Notes: generated by a model from the letters alone, not told the origin. Shown: positions 17,286-26,037, counted from the stretch's first letter. The stretch: 64,000 nucleotides of DNA from Aliiruegeria lutimaris (GCF_900099935.1 NZ_FNEK01000012.1:1-64000), one strand, 5' to 3'. Translations and numbers: made by a program.

Positions 17286-17312
17286 GCCACGCCGACAGTT
17301 GCCATAATATGC

Positions 17313-17341
17313 CGAAGGGCGTCGCTTATGCGGCGCCCTTC
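17313..17341 (+). terminator. Probable terminator after the kinase gene
   Basis: CGAAGGGCGTCGC pairs with GCGGCGCCCTTCG (one G-U pair) 28 bases after the kinase stop. The following ATTTGTT is only weakly T-rich, so it may also serve the convergent GntR gene. Confidence 0.6.
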
Positions 17342-17409
17342 GCATTTGTTGCGGAAGGAATTCCGGTCAGAGTTCCTGGCTTGTCCGGATCGCGTTCTGC
17401 CCGGGATTA

Positions 17410-18099
17410 TCAGTCGGCGTCCGGGTCCAGCATCCTCTGGTTTGCCCTCCCGCTCATCAGGTGAGTCGTCAGCGCGGCGGCCGAGCGCTCCGCATCCCGG
17501 GCGCAGAGCGCATCCAGGATCTCCGTGTGCTCGGCGATCGTGATATCGCGCCAGCGCAGTTGCCGTGAGGACATGAAACGGGCGCGAAAGAGCGCGGCGT
17601 TGTACTGCCGATGGGTGTCCGCAAGCGCGACATTATCCGCGCCGCGCACGATGGCGGAGTGGAATGCCATGTCCGTCCGGAAGAATTTCAGCGGCTCGCA
17701 ATCATCCGGGAACTTGCTGAAACGTTCATGAATCGCGACAAGTTCGTCGATCTGCTCCTGCGTCGCCCTTTTGGTGAACAAACGTCCTGCAAGTGCTTCC
17801 AGCGCCGCCTGTACATCGAAAAGATCTTCAATATGCTCAAGTGAGGGGTCCGCGACTTGAGGGCGGCGATTGGGGAGCACGTCGATAAGACGTTCCGCCG
17901 CCAGTTCGCGTATCGCTTCCCGCAACGGTGTCCGGGAAATCCGCAACCGTTCGGAGAGTTCACGTTCAGACAGAGGCTGCCCCGGAGGAAGCTTGCCGAT
18001 CAGAATAAGTTCTCTCAGCCGTTCCGCCGCGATCTCGGCAAGCGACATGCGCTCAACAGCCAGATCGTCGTCCAGATTGGCCAGCCCGTTCTTTTTCAT
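17410..18099 (-). CDS. GntR-family (FCD/FadR-type) transcriptional regulator
   Basis: 229 residues from ATG 18099, with GGAGG 10 bases upstream; another ATG upstream runs into a stop. The winged helix is LAEIAAERLRELILIGKLPPG, then SERELSERLRISRTPLREAIR and LAAERLIDVLP; the C-terminal FCD ligand domain has a DLFDVQAALEALAGRL helix, FHSAIVRGADN and HTEILDALCARD, with the spaced Asp/His residues that bind a metal and a carboxylate ligand. It is divergent from the DenD-like gene. A TGGTATAC palindrome overlaps its own predicted -10 and recurs before the TRAP, AzlCD and LysE units, so it is the best candidate regulator of all of them, presumably responding to a sugar acid. Confidence 0.92.
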   Translation of the reverse strand: MKKNGLANLDDDLAVERMSLAEIAAERLRELILIGKLPPGQPLSERELSERLRISRTPLREAIRELAAERLIDVLPNRRPQVADPSLEHIEDLFDVQAALEALAGRLFTKRATQEQIDELVAIHERFSKFPDDCEPLKFFRTDMAFHSAIVRGADNVALADTHRQYNAALFRARFMSSRQLRWRDITIAEHTEILDALCARDAERSAAALTTHLMSGRANQRMLDPDAD

Positions 18100-18188
18100 C
18101 CGTCCATTTCCTCCCCCCGCCATCTTAAATCGCTTCCGCGAAATGGAAATGGGGAGAGAGTGCAAAAAGGCATTTTTTTAAAAGGTGT

Positions 18189-18204
18189 TTGGTATACAAT
18201 TTTA
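18189..18204 (-). promoter_or_regulatory. GntR operator and -10 of the regulator gene
   Basis: TTGGTATACAA at 18189-18199 matches the FCD-GntR consensus T-x-GT-(n)-AC-x-A. On the minus strand TAAAAT (complement of 18199-18204) lies immediately before it, placing the operator at the transcription start about 95 bases ahead of the GntR start codon. This suggests autoregulation; it may also serve the divergent dehydrogenase gene. Confidence 0.55.
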
Positions 18205-18543
18205 CCATTGCACGGAAAACGCCGTTATGCGAACGTTCCGCCAACGGCTGACCGGACGTTACGAGACGACTCACTTCAACGAGCCGGCGGCCGCTGTTGA
18301 GAGGAGATCTTGGCGGAAATCGGCCAGCCGACAAAGTCGTTCCTGACCCCGCCCGCCGACCAAACCTGCACATCGCTCGATCAAGATCGCATGCGACGCT
18401 GCAGATATGGCCAATTGCGCAAAGCCTCCAGAGCGACACCGAGCTTTCGGGTTCCGGTCAGCCGCCGCGGGGCGAGCGCCGACATCTCCTTATCGCAGTC
18501 CGGTAAATCGCCTTAGGGCGCTCGAATGGAGGAGATTGAACAA
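18205..18543. other. Long leader region before the DenD-like gene, no gene seen
   Basis: About 340 bases between the GntR operator and the dehydrogenase start hold no convincing reading frame. If the dehydrogenase is transcribed from the shared divergent promoter its leader would be over 300 bases; a second promoter nearer the gene is possible but I see no clear -35/-10 pair. Confidence 0.4.
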
Positions 18544-19533
18544 ATGAAAGTGTTGATCATCGGCGCAGCCGGCATGGTCGGACGGAAGCTCGTTGAGCGG
18601 ATTGCGGTAGAGCCCGAGATCCTGGGAGGTCCGATCGAAACCCTGTCGCTCGTCGACGTATTCGAGCCGCCGGTCCCCACAAGCCTTGCCGCGATTGCAA
18701 AGCCCGGCACCGTCGATCTGGCCAAGCCGGGCGTTGCGGAACAGCTCATCGCCGACCGCCCCGACCTCATCATCCATCTCGCCGCCATCGTTTCCGGCCA
18801 GGCAGAGGCTGATTTCGACCTCGGATACGCGGTCAATCTCGACGGAACGCGCTGGCTCTTCGACGCGATCCGGACCGAGGGTCTCAAGGAGCCCTATTGC
18901 CCGCGCATGGTCTTCGCCTCCTCCATCGCCGTCTTCGGTGCGCCCTTCCCGGAAAGCATCCCGGACGACTTCTTCACGACCCCACTCACGAGCTATGGCA
19001 CGCAGAAGGCAATTTCCGAGCTTCTGCTGGCCGACTATACCCGTCGCGGCATCTTCGATGGCGTCGGCATTCGCCTGCCCACGATCTGCATCCGCCCCGG
19101 CAAGCCCAACGCGGCGGCCTCGGGCTTCTTCTCCAACATCCTGCGCGAGCCGCTTTCCGGACAGGAAGCCGTGCTTCCGGTGGATGAGAGTGTCCGCCAC
19201 TGGTTCGCCTCCCCGCGTTCCGCTGTCGGGTTCTTCACCCACGCATCGACGATGGACACTTCGTTGATCGGCCCGCGCCGCAACCTGATGATGCCGGGCA
19301 TTTCGGCCACCGTCGGCGAGGAGATCGCGGCTCTTGAGCGGGTCGCCGGTCCGAAAGCTGCGGCGTTGATCAAGCGCGAAGCGGATCCGACGATCCAGGG
19401 GATCGTCGCCGGCTGGGCCCGGTGCTTCGACGCAACCCGTGCACGCGAACTCGGTTTCACCGCGGAAACAGAGTTCGACGAAATCATCCGTATTCACATC
19501 GAAGACGAACTAGACGGAAAGATCGGAGGATAA
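18544..19533 (+). CDS. denD: NAD-dependent epimerase/dehydratase-fold dehydrogenase, DenD-like (D-erythronate dehydrogenase family)
   Basis: 329 residues from ATG 18544, with GGAGGAG ideally placed 10 bases upstream. An extended SDR: GAAGMVGRK is the glycine-rich NAD site, HLAAIVSG a conserved strand, and SYGTQK (about residue 150) the Tyr-x3-Lys catalytic pair. The sequence resembles DenD, which oxidises D-erythronate at C2 to the 2-oxo acid in tetronate catabolism. No DUF1537 kinase (OtnK) or OtnC aldolase follows as in the classical DenD pathway. Instead a TIM-barrel gene starts 4 bases after the stop, so the pair may act on another aldonate. Symbol given for resemblance only. Confidence 0.75.
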   Translation: MKVLIIGAAGMVGRKLVERIAVEPEILGGPIETLSLVDVFEPPVPTSLAAIAKPGTVDLAKPGVAEQLIADRPDLIIHLAAIVSGQAEADFDLGYAVNLDGTRWLFDAIRTEGLKEPYCPRMVFASSIAVFGAPFPESIPDDFFTTPLTSYGTQKAISELLLADYTRRGIFDGVGIRLPTICIRPGKPNAAASGFFSNILREPLSGQEAVLPVDESVRHWFASPRSAVGFFTHASTMDTSLIGPRRNLMMPGISATVGEEIAALERVAGPKAAALIKREADPTIQGIVAGWARCFDATRARELGFTAETEFDEIIRIHIEDELDGKIGG

Positions 19534-19537
19534 CCTC

Positions 19538-20470
19538 ATGTCGAAATACAAATGGACCCGCGAAGACTGGCCGATTGCCTGCGCGATGATCCCCTTCGCA
19601 CCGACGCTGCCCGATGGCAGCCTGGTGCAGGACGCTCCCGCCGAGGTATGGGCGGACGCGCTGGCGCAGGTGGCTGAAGAAGGCTTCACCGAGCTGGATC
19701 CGACCGATAGCTGGATGCGGGTTGCGGACCTTGAAAAATCGCGCCTGGACGAGTTCAAGGCCGTGGTCAAGGAAGCCGGTCTGACGATTCCGGCCATGTC
19801 GACTTCGCGCAAATGCGTGATCGACCCGGAAACCGGCGACCAGATGCTGGCCTATTGCCACCGTTTCCTGGACACCGCCGCTGACCTTGGCGCCAAGGAA
19901 GTGGCGTTTGGCTTCTTCGGACCTTTCACCGAAGCGCAGACCAAGGAACTGTGGTTCTGGCTCGCCGAGGGCTACAAGAACCCCGACGATCCGGACACCT
20001 GGAAACTGGGCGTGGACCGCATCCGGGAACTGGCCGACCATGCCAAGGAAGTCGGCATCTCCATCGCCATGGAAATGTACGAAGACACCTATATCGGCAC
20101 GCCCGAGAGTGCGGTGCGTTTCGTAACGGACGTGGATCGCGACAATGTCGGTATCTGCGCCGATATCGGCAACCTCGTGCGCCTGCACCGTCCGATGCCG
20201 AAATGGGATGTCATGTTGGCCGAAGTCGCGCCCTTCATGAAGTACTGGCACATCAAGAACTACATTCGTGACGAAGATCCGGCGACCGGAACCTACATGT
20301 CCGCTCCGGTGCCGATCGAGTTCGGTATCATCAACTACCGCGAAGCGATCCGCATGGCGCTGGCCGAAGGTTTCGCCAGCCCGATCCTGCTGGAAAGCTA
20401 TGGCGGCGATGGCCTGTCGGTCTGCGGCAAGAACCTCCAGACCCTGCGCCGCATCCTTCCGCGCGCCTAA
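19538..20470 (+). CDS. Xylose-isomerase-like TIM-barrel enzyme (AP endonuclease 2 superfamily)
   Basis: 310 residues. The fold is shown by spaced metal ligands: AMEMYEDTY (Glu), ICADIGNL (Asp), KYWHIKNY (His) and LLESYGGDG (Glu), as in sugar isomerases, epimerases and the 3-oxo-isoapionate decarboxylase OiaC. It starts 4 bases after the DenD-like gene, so the two products probably act in sequence on one substrate: oxidation, then isomerisation or decarboxylation. With a tetrulose kinase and two tetrulose-phosphate isomerases only 1.3 kb away, decarboxylation of a 3-oxo-pentonate to a tetrulose is an attractive but untested reading. The family is firm; the reaction is inferred. Confidence 0.8.
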   Translation: MSKYKWTREDWPIACAMIPFAPTLPDGSLVQDAPAEVWADALAQVAEEGFTELDPTDSWMRVADLEKSRLDEFKAVVKEAGLTIPAMSTSRKCVIDPETGDQMLAYCHRFLDTAADLGAKEVAFGFFGPFTEAQTKELWFWLAEGYKNPDDPDTWKLGVDRIRELADHAKEVGISIAMEMYEDTYIGTPESAVRFVTDVDRDNVGICADIGNLVRLHRPMPKWDVMLAEVAPFMKYWHIKNYIRDEDPATGTYMSAPVPIEFGIINYREAIRMALAEGFASPILLESYGGDGLSVCGKNLQTLRRILPRA

Positions 20471-20490
20471 TTCTCTCCAGGGAACGCGTC

Positions 20491-20515
20491 GGTGCCACGG
20501 TCTTGCCGTGGCGCC
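20491..20515 (+). terminator. Hairpin after the TIM-barrel gene
   Basis: GGTGCCACGG and CCGTGGCGCC pair (one G-U) around TCTTG, 20 bases after the stop. No immediate T-run, but TTTTC follows about 10 bases later; it is a possible terminator. Confidence 0.5.
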
Positions 20516-21211
20516 GGCGCATCCATGTTTTCATCCCGTCATTTCAAAATAGATGCGCAATGCGTGGATCAGCTGCTTTCCAGCCTGTCTCCGCCTTGAT
20601 GCCTCGTATGGCGGGGCACGTCAGCTTCGCGCCAAAGTTGAAATCTGCGGGGCTGCTTTATCGGCGGACGTGATTGTCCGATGCCGTGCCGCCGCTGTCA
20701 TCGGGCGTCCAACCCGGCCGTGTGTGCTTATTTCAACACGCACAGATCAGACCGTCATCCTGAAAGCTGCATATCCTTGCAAGTGACTGTGAATAAGCCG
20801 GAAACCGTAACTCGCCAACAGGACGAGTTTTTGCGAATCGGCTTCGCTACGCGAACAGGAGCCAGCCGTTTTTGCGCTCGCGAATCACGGCCCTCAACCA
20901 GCCCGAAACGATTGATTCGTTCTCGCTGCAACAACCTCACGGTTGAAGCTCGCGCTGCGGGGTCTCTTCGCGGAGATTTCAAGAAAATCGCGTCGGTTTG
21001 CCGCATGAAGGAAGGCCGCAACGCGAATGCTCGCCACCGGAATGCAGCGTGCGAAAACGTCGCGCTTGTCGAGTTGAGAAATGGGCTTCGGCACTTGTTG
21101 GAGCGCCATTTCTTAACATCCAAGGCCATTTTGCTGCTCGATAAGGCGAAATGCCGAAAAAACAGAGAGACCGCGAAGGAGATTCAGTGCAGTTATGTAA
21201 AACGGCACCCG
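20516..21211. other. 700-base gap without a supportable gene
   Basis: Open frames exist on both strands here (a plus frame up to 21331 and a minus frame 21129-20755), but neither has a ribosome site, a recognisable domain or protein-like composition. The stretch is lower in GC than its neighbours and rich in Arg, Ser and Cys codons in every frame. It may be a relic of an element, a regulatory RNA region, or ordinary intergenic sequence. Confidence 0.4.
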
Positions 21212-21260
21212 TTGATCAACGCGGCGTGCTTGGGTAGCATACTGGTGGATGGTATACCAT
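21212..21260 (+). promoter_or_regulatory. Promoter and GntR operator of the TRAP transporter operon
   Basis: TTGATC at 21212-21217 and TAGCAT at 21235-21240 are spaced by 17 bases, a sigma70-type arrangement. The perfect 12-base palindrome ATGGTATACCAT at 21249-21260 begins at the expected start site, where a bound GntR repressor would block initiation. The dctP ribosome site follows 52 bases on. Confidence 0.7.
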
Positions 21261-21327
21261 TCACGGTTTGGCGAATGCTAGCCAATCAAAACAGGGCGGA
21301 AGAGGATCGCCCGGGAGGAGAAAGAAT

Positions 21328-22341
21328 ATGACGTACAAGACAGCTCTCATGACCGTTGCCGCCGGCGCGCTCATGGCCTCGGCCGCAGTGGCTGATCCGG
21401 TAAATCTCCGGGTCCAGACGCACTACGCGTCCGAGCACCCCACAGGCAAATTCTACGCCCAGTTCAAGGACGACGTAGAAACCATGTCCGGCGGCGACAT
21501 CACGCTGGAAATCTTCTACTCGTCTTCGGTCGTCGCCACGACCGAGACCTTCGACGCCGCGATCAACGGCATCGTCGACTGTGACGGCACCGGCGGCGCC
21601 TACCAGACCGGCAAGAACCCCGCCTTCCAGTTCGTCGGCGACATGATGGGCGGCTACCAGACGCCTTGGCAGCGCTACATGTGGCTCTACTACGGCGACG
21701 GCAAAGCGATCGCCAACGAACTCTACAACGAGCATGGCATGGAGCTGATCGGCTGGCAGATCTACGGCCAGGAATCGCTTTCCTCCTCGAAGCCGATTTC
21801 CGGCGTTGCCGATCTCGAAGGCTGGAAATTCCGTTCGCCCCCGGGCATGGAGACCGAGATCTTCCAGAAGCTCGGCGCCTCGCCGATCGTGATGGACTTC
21901 ACCGAGATCTTCACCGCGCTTGAAACCGGCATCATTGATGGCGCCGACGCCTCCGGCCTCAACAACAACGTCGGCCTCGGCCTCTACGAGATCGTGAAGC
22001 ACGCGAACTATCCGGGCTTCCACTCGATGCCGGCTGACCACTTTGCCTGTAACAAGGACGTCTGGGACGGCCTGACAGATCAGCAGCGTCGCATCATCGA
22101 CACCGCCTGGCAGAAGCTCGCCTTCCAGCTGTCGCTCTACAACGACAAGGCCAATGCCGAAGCCGCGACCAAGCTCGCAGCCGAAGGCGTGACCCTCTAC
22201 GAATGGTCGGCTGAAGACATCGCGAAGTACAACGAAGCTGCTGTCGCGGCCTGGGACGACTGGGGTACCCGTACTCCGGAAGCCGGCAAGATCCTGGAAG
22301 CCAACAAGACCTTCCTGCGTGAACTCGGCCTGATCCAGTAA
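21328..22341 (+). CDS. dctP: TRAP transporter solute-binding protein, DctP family
   Basis: 337 residues from ATG 21328, with GGGAGGAG 7 bases upstream. An N-terminal signal peptide (basic MTYK, hydrophobic core, AVA-DP-like cleavage near residue 22) sends it to the periplasm. The DctP fold is evident from FETFDAAINGIVDCD-like segments, GWQIYGQESL, GLKFRSP-equivalent GWKFRSPPG (the arginine that pairs with the ligand carboxylate) and LETGIIDGADASGL. The ligand is therefore an organic or sugar acid. It is first of a dctPQM operon and preceded by the GntR palindrome. Confidence 0.93.
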   Translation: MTYKTALMTVAAGALMASAAVADPVNLRVQTHYASEHPTGKFYAQFKDDVETMSGGDITLEIFYSSSVVATTETFDAAINGIVDCDGTGGAYQTGKNPAFQFVGDMMGGYQTPWQRYMWLYYGDGKAIANELYNEHGMELIGWQIYGQESLSSSKPISGVADLEGWKFRSPPGMETEIFQKLGASPIVMDFTEIFTALETGIIDGADASGLNNNVGLGLYEIVKHANYPGFHSMPADHFACNKDVWDGLTDQQRRIIDTAWQKLAFQLSLYNDKANAEAATKLAAEGVTLYEWSAEDIAKYNEAAVAAWDDWGTRTPEAGKILEANKTFLRELGLIQ

Positions 22342-22355
22342 TCTGAACTCCTACT

Positions 22356-22405
22356 GCCCGCTCATCATTTGAGCGGGCGCCAGGTGAGCCCGACAGGGCT
22401 CACCT
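22356..22405 (+). promoter_or_regulatory. Tandem hairpins between dctP and dctQ
   Basis: Two perfect stems follow the dctP stop: GCCCGCTCA/TGAGCGGGC (22356-22378) and AGGTGAGCCC/GGGCTCACCT (22382-22405). In binding-protein operons such intergenic hairpins protect or attenuate the message so that more binding protein than membrane subunit is made; that role is inferred. Confidence 0.65.
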
Positions 22406-22449
22406 TTCCTGATCCCCAATAACACAAACAACCGTCCTGGAGGAGGAGC

Positions 22450-23256
22450 ATGGAATCCGATAGTCTCTGGCTTGGACACATGCGCAAGCCTGTCCGGCTC
22501 ATAATGCTGGCCTTCGTCGGGGTCACGGCCCTGATCTATGTCTGGCTGGTATTCAACAAGATCTTCATGGCCGACGCGATCGGAATGCACGAGATGATCC
22601 GGCCCTCCGAGGGGGGGACGATCGTTACGATCATGCTGTACGCCATGCTCGGATCGCTGCTTTCCGCCGGGATCTACCTGTCGGATTTCAAGGGTGATAT
22701 CGAACTGGAGCCGGATGGCTTTTTTGATATCTTCTCGCTGGTGATCTCTCGCATCTCGATGGTGCTGACCGCGCTCATCGTGCTTGTGATGTTCTACGAG
22801 GTGATCTCGCGCTACGTCTTTTCGCGGCCGACGCTCTGGGCAAACGAGCTCTCGCTCTGGATCGCGGCCTTCGTGTTCCTTTTCGCGGGCCAATACGCGA
22901 TGCAGCAGCGCAGTCATATCCGGATCTACGTGATCTACGATATCATGCCGCGCTGGGCGCAAAAGGCGTCGGACGTGCTTTCCACGCTGCTGATCGTCTT
23001 CTTCACCTTCTCGATGATCTGGGGCGGCTACAACGACGCCAAGACGCGGGCGCTTCGTATGGAGACCTTCGGTACCGCCTGGGATCCGCCGCTCCCCGGT
23101 ACGATCAAGGCCGCGATCCTGATCATTATCGTCCTCGTTACCATTCAGGCGATCTCGAATCTGATTGCCGACTGGAACAAGCTTCCCGAACACCACAGCG
23201 GAGCCGAGGTCGACGAGACCGAAATCGAGCACATCCGCCAAGCGCTGGAGAAGTGA
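22450..23256 (+). CDS. dctQ: TRAP transporter small permease subunit, DctQ family (long form)
   Basis: 268 residues, start marked by GGAGGAGGAG. Four DctQ helices occupy about residues 95-240, with FYEVISRYVFSRPTLWANELS, the usual small-subunit signature region, in the second helix. An extra N-terminal part adds two more membrane segments (residues about 18-38 and 58-78), making it longer than the usual 160-190 residues. It forms the inner-membrane complex with the large subunit encoded next. Confidence 0.88.
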   Translation: MESDSLWLGHMRKPVRLIMLAFVGVTALIYVWLVFNKIFMADAIGMHEMIRPSEGGTIVTIMLYAMLGSLLSAGIYLSDFKGDIELEPDGFFDIFSLVISRISMVLTALIVLVMFYEVISRYVFSRPTLWANELSLWIAAFVFLFAGQYAMQQRSHIRIYVIYDIMPRWAQKASDVLSTLLIVFFTFSMIWGGYNDAKTRALRMETFGTAWDPPLPGTIKAAILIIIVLVTIQAISNLIADWNKLPEHHSGAEVDETEIEHIRQALEK

Positions 23257-23257
23257 G

Positions 23258-24886
23258 TTGGAATTTCTCGAACTATTCGCGTGGATGAAGGTCGATAGCA
23301 TCGCCACGCTTTCTATCATCCTGCTGCTGGGCATGTTCTTCCTGCTTGCCATCGGGATGCCGCTGGGCTTCGCCTCGGCCTTTCTGGCCGTCGCCGTTCT
23401 AATCATGAAATTCGGTCCGGAAATGCTCTACGGCAATTTCGGCAGGGGACCACTCGCGGTCGTCGGGGGCGCCATATACCGACAGATGACAAACTATGTC
23501 CTCATATCGGTGCCACTCTTCATCTTCATGGCGTCGCTGCTGGAACGTTCCGGTATTGCAAAGGACATGTATACCGCCCTCAGCATGTGGCTCAGCCGTA
23601 CCCGTGGCGGCATCGCCATCGTCACCTCGCTCATGGCCGTTCTCATGGCCGCCATGTCCGGGATCATCGGTGGCGAGGTCGTTCTGCTTGGCCTTATCGC
23701 CCTGCCGCAGATGTTGCGCCTGGGCTACAACCAGAACCTCGCAATCGGTACGATCTGTGCCTCTGGCTCCCTGGGCACCATGATCCCGCCCTCGATCGTT
23801 CTGATCATGTACGGTCTGGTGACCGAGACCTCGATCAAGGCACTCTTCACCGCAGCCTTCCTGCCCGGCTTCATGCTGGCCTCGTTCTTCATCATCTACA
23901 TCGTCGTGACGACGCAGCTCGATCACAAAAAGGCCCCGCTGCCGCCGGATGATTTGGATGCGCCGAGGGGGATGGAAAAGATCCTTATGTTCGTGGGCTT
24001 CCTGTCGAAGTTCTTCATCTGGGCCGGCGGTGCGCTGATCATCCGTAACCTGTTCCTGACCTTCACCGGCCAGAACGACGTCGAAGCAGGTGTCGATCCG
24101 ATCGCTCTCGGCATGGTGTCGGACCTGCCTTACCTGTTTGGCCTCGTGATCATCTCTGCCGCACTAATGTTCTTCGTGGTCGGCAAGGAACGCTCGAAAG
24201 CCGGTTGGGATATGGGCAAGGGCCTCGTTGCGCCCATCGTCGTCATCGGCGTGGTTCTCGGCTCCATCTACATGGGCATCACCGGGATCACCGAGGCTGC
24301 CGGCATGGGTGCGATCGCGGTCTTTGTCATCGGTCTGATCCGTCGCGAGATGACCTTCGACATCGTCTGGGACAGCCTGATGCGGACGCTGAAGTCCACC
24401 GGTACCATCCTCTGGGTGACCATCGGTGCATCGGCTCTCGCTGCTGCCTACACGCTTGCCGGTGGTCCGACCTACGTGGCCAACATGATCGTGGCGGCGG
24501 ATATGCCGACGATGAGCATCATCCTGGTCATGATGGTGATCTTCCTGATCATGGGCATGTTCATGGACTGGATCGGTATCGTTCTGCTGATCATGCCGGT
24601 CTTCCTGCCCATCGTGTCCAAGCTGCCCGTGGAAGAACTCGGCTTCCTCGGCCATGTCGAGCCGCAACATGTGGCGATCTGGTTTGGTGTGCTGTTCTGT
24701 ATGAACATGCAGGTGAGCTTCCTCTCGCCGCCCTTCGGCCCTGCTGCCTTCTACCTGAAGTCGGTTGCGCCGTCGCATATCACGCTGATCGACATCTTCC
24801 GTGGCTTCCTGCCCTTCATCGGGCTACAGCTGCTGGCGTTGACGGTGCTGCTGACATGGCCGCAAATCGTGACAGTGTTCCTATAG
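23258..24886 (+). CDS. dctM: TRAP transporter large permease subunit, DctM family
   Basis: 542 residues from TTG 23258, chosen because GGAG in the end of dctQ lies 7 bases upstream; ATG 23285 is the alternative. A polytopic protein of 12 or more helices that catalyses Na+-driven uptake. Family motifs include IGMPLGFASAF near the start, MAAMSGIIGGEVVLLGLIALP, GSLGTMIPPSIVLIMYG, and LIMGMFMDWIGIVLLIMP with FGVLFCMNMQVSFLSPPFG. It follows dctQ with one base between and ends the operon before a strong terminator. Confidence 0.93.
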   Translation: MEFLELFAWMKVDSIATLSIILLLGMFFLLAIGMPLGFASAFLAVAVLIMKFGPEMLYGNFGRGPLAVVGGAIYRQMTNYVLISVPLFIFMASLLERSGIAKDMYTALSMWLSRTRGGIAIVTSLMAVLMAAMSGIIGGEVVLLGLIALPQMLRLGYNQNLAIGTICASGSLGTMIPPSIVLIMYGLVTETSIKALFTAAFLPGFMLASFFIIYIVVTTQLDHKKAPLPPDDLDAPRGMEKILMFVGFLSKFFIWAGGALIIRNLFLTFTGQNDVEAGVDPIALGMVSDLPYLFGLVIISAALMFFVVGKERSKAGWDMGKGLVAPIVVIGVVLGSIYMGITGITEAAGMGAIAVFVIGLIRREMTFDIVWDSLMRTLKSTGTILWVTIGASALAAAYTLAGGPTYVANMIVAADMPTMSIILVMMVIFLIMGMFMDWIGIVLLIMPVFLPIVSKLPVEELGFLGHVEPQHVAIWFGVLFCMNMQVSFLSPPFGPAAFYLKSVAPSHITLIDIFRGFLPFIGLQLLALTVLLTWPQIVTVFL

Positions 24887-24905
24887 CGGAACCGATATCC
24901 TGAAT

Positions 24906-24935
24906 GCCGGGGCGGGCTTTCCGCCCCGGCGTTAT
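24906..24935 (+). terminator. Terminator of the dctPQM operon
   Basis: A perfect 10-base stem GCCGGGGCGG/CCGCCCCGGC with loop GCTTT and trailing GTTATT lies 20 bases after the dctM stop. Confidence 0.75.
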
Positions 24936-25083
24936 TGTCGCCTTTCGGCTGCGACCGGCCAGCACGGCCCAGCCAGCAGAATGGGACCAATCTCAAAGTG
25001 CAAATCGTTGCCTTCTGTTCCGACAGCACCGTTTTCTTCGCCATGCCGCCGCGACAAGGGCGGCTTTGTCTTGTGAGGGCAAG

Positions 25084-25986
25084 GTGAGTTCCGTCCGCCC
25101 CCGCGAAGAGCGCACCACTGCAGGGATCGTCACCATGGCGCTTGCGGTCGCTTTCTACACCTGCATCGACACGTCCGCCAAATGGCTCAACCTGGTCGGC
25201 ATGCCGGTGATGCAGATCGTCTTCTTTCGCTATGCGGGCCATTTCATCTACGCGCTACTGCTCTACGTCCCTCAGGAGGGAGTGGGTGCCTTCCGCTCGA
25301 ACGCCCCTCGTCTGCAACTGTGGCGCTCCATTTTCCTGCTCGCATCGACGGTTCTCAATTTCATCGCGTTGAAATACCTGCCGATCACGATCACCACGGC
25401 CGTTTCCTTCGCGTCGCCGATTGTCGTCACGCTGCTCGGGATCCCGATCCTCGGCGAGAAGGTCGGTATTCGCCGGATCGTGGCCGTCTTTGTCGGTTTC
25501 TCCGGCGTATTGTTGGTGGTTCAGCCATGGGGAGCGAGCTTTAACCCGGCGATCGTCTTCAGCCTCACGTCGCTGATTTCGGTCGCGCTCTATTTCATCA
25601 TGACCCGGAAACTGTCCGGGGTGGAAACCAATGCGGTCCAGCAAATCTGGTCGAGCGGCCTGGCGACGGTGGCGTTGTTGCCCTTCGTTCTCTCGTCCTG
25701 GTCATGGCCGGACAGCCCGACCGTCTGGGCCGTGGCCATTGCCATTGGCGCCTTTGGGATGTTCGGACATTCGATCACCGCGGTTGCCTATCGCTGGGCC
25801 GACGCTTCGGTATTGGCGCCGATGATGTATCTGCAGATATTCTACGCCAGTTTCGCCGGGGTGGTGATCTTCAACACCTGGCCGACAATCTGGACGCTCA
25901 TTGGCGGCATCATCATCGCCATCTCCGGACTCTATATCTGGCACCGGGCCCGCGAGGAGGCCCGCCTGGCCGCCATGCTGCCCTGA
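25084..25986 (+). CDS. DMT-superfamily transporter (EamA type)
   Basis: 300 residues from GTG 25084 (GAGGG just upstream; an in-frame ATG at 25135 is the alternative, and starts further upstream would cross the dctM terminator region). Ten helices in two EamA repeats: ALKYLPITITTAVSFASPIVVTLLGIPILGEKV ends repeat one (given as motif in parts: the GEKV helix end) and ALAYRWADASVLAPMMYLQ-like sequence marks repeat two. EamA proteins usually export metabolites; the substrate is unknown. It lies between the TRAP operon and a convergent SDR gene. Confidence 0.85.
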   Translation: MSSVRPREERTTAGIVTMALAVAFYTCIDTSAKWLNLVGMPVMQIVFFRYAGHFIYALLLYVPQEGVGAFRSNAPRLQLWRSIFLLASTVLNFIALKYLPITITTAVSFASPIVVTLLGIPILGEKVGIRRIVAVFVGFSGVLLVVQPWGASFNPAIVFSLTSLISVALYFIMTRKLSGVETNAVQQIWSSGLATVALLPFVLSSWSWPDSPTVWAVAIAIGAFGMFGHSITAVAYRWADASVLAPMMYLQIFYASFAGVVIFNTWPTIWTLIGGIIIAISGLYIWHRAREEARLAAMLP

Positions 25987-26037
25987 GGCAGGAGGCGTCG
26001 CGCCCGGAACAAGGCTGCTTCGAGCGCGGGTCAGCCT

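Noticed and set aside
18544-20470. A classical D-erythronate pathway (DenD-OtnI-OtnK-OtnC).
   Set aside because: No DUF1537 kinase or OtnC-type aldolase is encoded in the window, so only the dehydrogenase resemblance is retained.
20755-21129. A 124-codon minus-strand frame in the same gap.
   Set aside because: No ribosome site or known domain. It is kept only as part of the unexplained gap.
20681-21331. A 216-codon plus-strand frame that ends just after the dctP ribosome site.
   Set aside because: It crosses the TRAP promoter and operator, has no ribosome site and no protein-like pattern; it is Arg/Cys/Ser-rich like non-coding sequence.
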